Origin: Chitinophaga pinensis
Lineage (GTDB): Bacteria > Bacteroidota > Bacteroidia > SXHM01
Assembly (NCBI GenBank): GCA_945889235.1
Contig: CAMDBK010000143.1
Location: 1 to 7,621 of the forward strand
DNA: 7,621 nucleotides
Direction of reading: 5' to 3'
Part shown: positions 5,911 through 7,621 of the stretch, in pieces
Layout: every line of letters begins with the position of its first letter
Position numbering within the stretch: the first letter of the stretch is position 1
Program-made: the position numbers and the translations under genes
The notes under the pieces: generated by a model
Database searches by the model: none
Told to the model about the DNA's origin: nothing
Seen by the model: the letters and a program-made list of their open reading frames with translations, nothing else

Positions 5911-7550
5911 TTCGAGCGTTTATAAAAAACAAACCCGTTTTTTCTGTACAGTACTTCTAACTGAGGGTTGGTTTCCAGGATTTCTTTTTCCTTAATATTC
6001 TTGCTTACAAAATAAGCAGGCTTGTCAATTTCACCTTTTAAAAGCCATTTAAGTTTAAGGCTGATAGAGTTTTCTGGTTTCTGTTTATCAGAATAAAACA
6101 AGTACGCATAGCTTTTAAAATCCAGTGTTTCTATATAGCAATCTTTGCCTTTCAGTGATTCATAAAAATCAATGGCGGCACGTTGTGTATATTGCTCTGC
6201 TTTGGGAACAATCAGCAACGAGGCAAACCATGTTGCCAGCATGGTAGAAAAAAACAAAAGGTAAAAACCGCGCTGCATTATTCGTGATTTCATGCAAAAA
6301 ATAAAAGCTATTACCCCGCTGAATAATAAGATGCCTGTAAAAAATTCATAGCCATTCCAGTGCACCTCTGATAAAATATTTGCCACGGCAAAATCGTCTT
6401 TAATAATATTTAAAGCAATAATTTTCTCTTTAAAATTTTCCACAAACTGCAGACAGGTAAGCACAATAGCAACGAGACTGCCAACGGCAATTAGAGCAAA
6501 CGAATTTCGTTTGCGCCACACAATTTCATCCTCTGAAATTTTAGTGGCAACCCACGCCCCCAAAAAGGTTAGCGGGAAATAAGTGAGTGATGAATAATGT
6601 ACAATTTTAGTTTTTGCCATGGAGAATAATATAAGCACCACCCAAAACATAATCTGCATCCACACTTTATAATGGCGCTGGTAATCACTATCATTTTCAC
6701 TTCTTTTAAATGAAAGAAAAAATAAAATTGAAACCGGGAAACAACCAAACAACAAAATAACAAAGTGATAATAAAACGGTTGCCCGTGCCCGGCTTCATC
6801 CTGAGAAAATAGCTTAATCTGGTATTCAATAAATTCATGAACCACTTCTCCACTGCCCCTTAAAGCCTCAACAATAAACCATGAAAAACCTGCCAGTAAA
6901 ACAAAAAATGAAAACAAAAAAAAGTGTTTTAGCGAAATTACGCGCCATGAACCTTCTTTTGCCAGCAAATAAAATAAGGCGCACATCCCGAAAACAATCA
7001 GAGCCACCGGGCCTTTGGTAAGAATGGCAAGACCTATGAAAACTGCTGAGAGAACCAGGTTTTTAAATTTATTATCAGCAAAAGAGGAAGTGTAAGTAAT
7101 TGCCTGATTTATGCCAAGAAAAATAAAAAGATTGAACCAGGGGTCAATAATTCCTGAGCGGAAATAAAACTGCGGTAACAATGAACCTGCATAAGCCAAC
7201 GTCCAGAGCAATCCGAAATTACGGTTGTATAATTTAGTTCCGGTGTTAAATAAAACTAATAAAGTTACTACTCCGCAAAGTGCATTTGGAAAACGGGCGG
7301 CAAACTCATTAACACCAAAAACAGACATGCTTAAAGCCTGCATCCAGAAAAATAAAGGAGGCTTTTCCCAGAAAGGTTGGAAATTAACCTGCACATGCGA
7401 GTAATCGCCTGTGATTATCATTTCGCGGGCGGCTTCAGCAAAATTTATTTCATCCCAGTCAAACAGATGTACACTTCCAAGAAAGGGAATAAAAAGTATC
7501 AGCGAAGCCAATACAATGATAAAATTCCATTGCAGCATTGATAATTTCAT
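5907..7550 (-). CDS. ArnT-like GT-C membrane glycosyltransferase (GT83 family)
   Basis: This 547-residue polytopic inner-membrane protein has its first span at about 9-28, then the catalytic loop LFDWDEINFAEAAREM with Asp33 and Glu34. Next come FWEKPPLFFWMQ (60-71, Lys63), FRSGIIDPWFN (130-140, Asp136) and LTKGPVAL (177-184). Further on, AKTKIVHYSSLTYFPL corresponds to the conserved K-(L)-HYILP-(Y)-P block of ArnT. The spacing Asp33-Lys63-Asp136 equals that I recall for Cupriavidus ArnT residues 55, 85 and 158. ArnT Arg58 appears to be Asn36 here. ArnT moves 4-amino-arabinose from undecaprenyl phosphate to lipid A; no other arn genes are in the window, so only the mechanism class (sugar transfer from polyprenyl phosphate at the periplasmic face) is assigned. 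The ATG at 7548-7550 is used; Met5 is an alternative. The last about 100 residues are a soluble tail. Its stop overlaps that of the opposing GT-C gene. Confidence 0.87.
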   Translation of the reverse strand: MKLSMLQWNFIIVLASLILFIPFLGSVHLFDWDEINFAEAAREMIITGDYSHVQVNFQPFWEKPPLFFWMQALSMSVFGVNEFAARFPNALCGVVTLLVLFNTGTKLYNRNFGLLWTLAYAGSLLPQFYFRSGIIDPWFNLFIFLGINQAITYTSSFADNKFKNLVLSAVFIGLAILTKGPVALIVFGMCALFYLLAKEGSWRVISLKHFFLFSFFVLLAGFSWFIVEALRGSGEVVHEFIEYQIKLFSQDEAGHGQPFYYHFVILLFGCFPVSILFFLSFKRSENDSDYQRHYKVWMQIMFWVVLILFSMAKTKIVHYSSLTYFPLTFLGAWVATKISEDEIVWRKRNSFALIAVGSLVAIVLTCLQFVENFKEKIIALNIIKDDFAVANILSEVHWNGYEFFTGILLFSGVIAFIFCMKSRIMQRGFYLLFFSTMLATWFASLLIVPKAEQYTQRAAIDFYESLKGKDCYIETLDFKSYAYLFYSDKQKPENSISLKLKWLLKGEIDKPAYFVSKNIKEKEILETNPQLEVLYRKNGFVFYKRSN

Positions 7551-7598
7551 GCTTTGTACTTTTTAAACAATGCCCCTTCTAATTTTTTGCTTTGTACT
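7550..7598. repeat. 11-bp direct repeat upstream of the ArnT-like gene
   Basis: TGCTTTGTACT occurs at 7550-7560 and again at 7588-7598, 38 bases apart. Read on the minus strand, the near copy ends at the start codon of the ArnT-like gene, its last base being the A of the ATG. The spacer is A/T-rich apart from a CCCC run. It could be a pair of regulator sites, a small duplication or chance in AT-rich DNA. No recognisable Bacteroidota promoter pair could be placed here with confidence. Confidence 0.4.
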
Positions 7599-7614
7599 GT
7601 TTTTTCAAAAACAG
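7597..7614. other. Small A/T-rich hairpin upstream of the ArnT-like gene
   Basis: CTGTTTT (7597-7603) and AAAACAG (7608-7614) are perfect inverted copies around a 4-base loop. The stem is A/T-rich and weak. It could be part of a terminator or operator belonging to a gene beyond the right edge, but nothing in the window decides this. Confidence 0.25.
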
Positions 7615-7621
7615 AATAAAC

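Noticed and set aside
6569..6853. 94-residue minus-strand open frame within the ArnT-like gene
   Set aside because: It is on the same strand but out of frame with a clear membrane glycosyltransferase; its Cys/Phe/Tyr-rich composition is typical of a frame shadow.
5907..7550. Calling the minus-strand GT-C gene arnT and inferring polymyxin resistance
   Set aside because: The catalytic pattern is ArnT-like, but no other arn genes are present, Arg58 of ArnT appears to be replaced by Asn, and Bacteroidota carry many relatives with unknown acceptors.
1..7621. CRISPR arrays, tRNA or rRNA genes, insertion sequences, phage or defence genes
   Set aside because: No regularly spaced repeats, cloverleaf-like genes, transposase motifs or defence-type domains were seen on either strand; the window is almost fully occupied by the six genes plus the partial hydrolase.

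Overview
The window looks like a chromosomal piece of a member of the Bacteroidota. The DNA is moderately AT-rich. Start codons lack obvious Shine-Dalgarno sequences and are preceded by A/T-rich stretches. One intergenic gap holds a palindromic repeat of the GTCATGCTGAACTTGTTTCAG type, which I associate with this phylum. No database search was possible, so the taxonomy is an inference.

Layout, left to right. (1) 1-516, minus strand: the first 172 codons of a PhnP/RNase Z-like metallo-beta-lactamase-fold hydrolase that runs off the left edge. (2) 517-585: a short divergent intergenic region that should hold promoters for both directions. (3) 586-3510, plus strand: a complete proton-translocating NAD(P) transhydrogenase operon in the three-subunit arrangement, pntAA, pntAB and pntB. 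A 57-bp palindromic repeat lies between the first two genes, and only 2 bp separate the last two. (4) 3529-5910, plus strand: a family 2 glycosyltransferase followed 6 bp later by a multi-membrane-span GT-C (ArnT/PMT-like) glycosyltransferase. (5) 5907-7550, minus strand: a second ArnT-like GT-C glycosyltransferase, tail to tail with the first; the two stop codons overlap. (6) 7551-7621: its upstream region, with an 11-bp direct repeat.

How the genes may work together. The three Pnt subunits form an inner-membrane complex that couples proton flow to hydride transfer between NADH and NADP+, mainly supplying NADPH. The GT2 and GT-C genes look like a polyprenyl-phosphate-sugar module: the soluble GT2 would load a lipid carrier in the cytoplasm, and a GT-C enzyme would move the sugar to an acceptor on the far side of the membrane. 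Acceptor and sugar cannot be read from the sequence. The transhydrogenase and the glycosyltransferases share a strand with small gaps, but no functional link is evident.

This is mostly ordinary housekeeping and envelope-sugar territory, and I see no convincing new system. The points most worth a second look are the repeat inside the pnt operon, the alternative proton-channel residues (His in PntAB, Asn in PntB), and the pair of convergent, overlapping GT-C genes with different active-site signatures.
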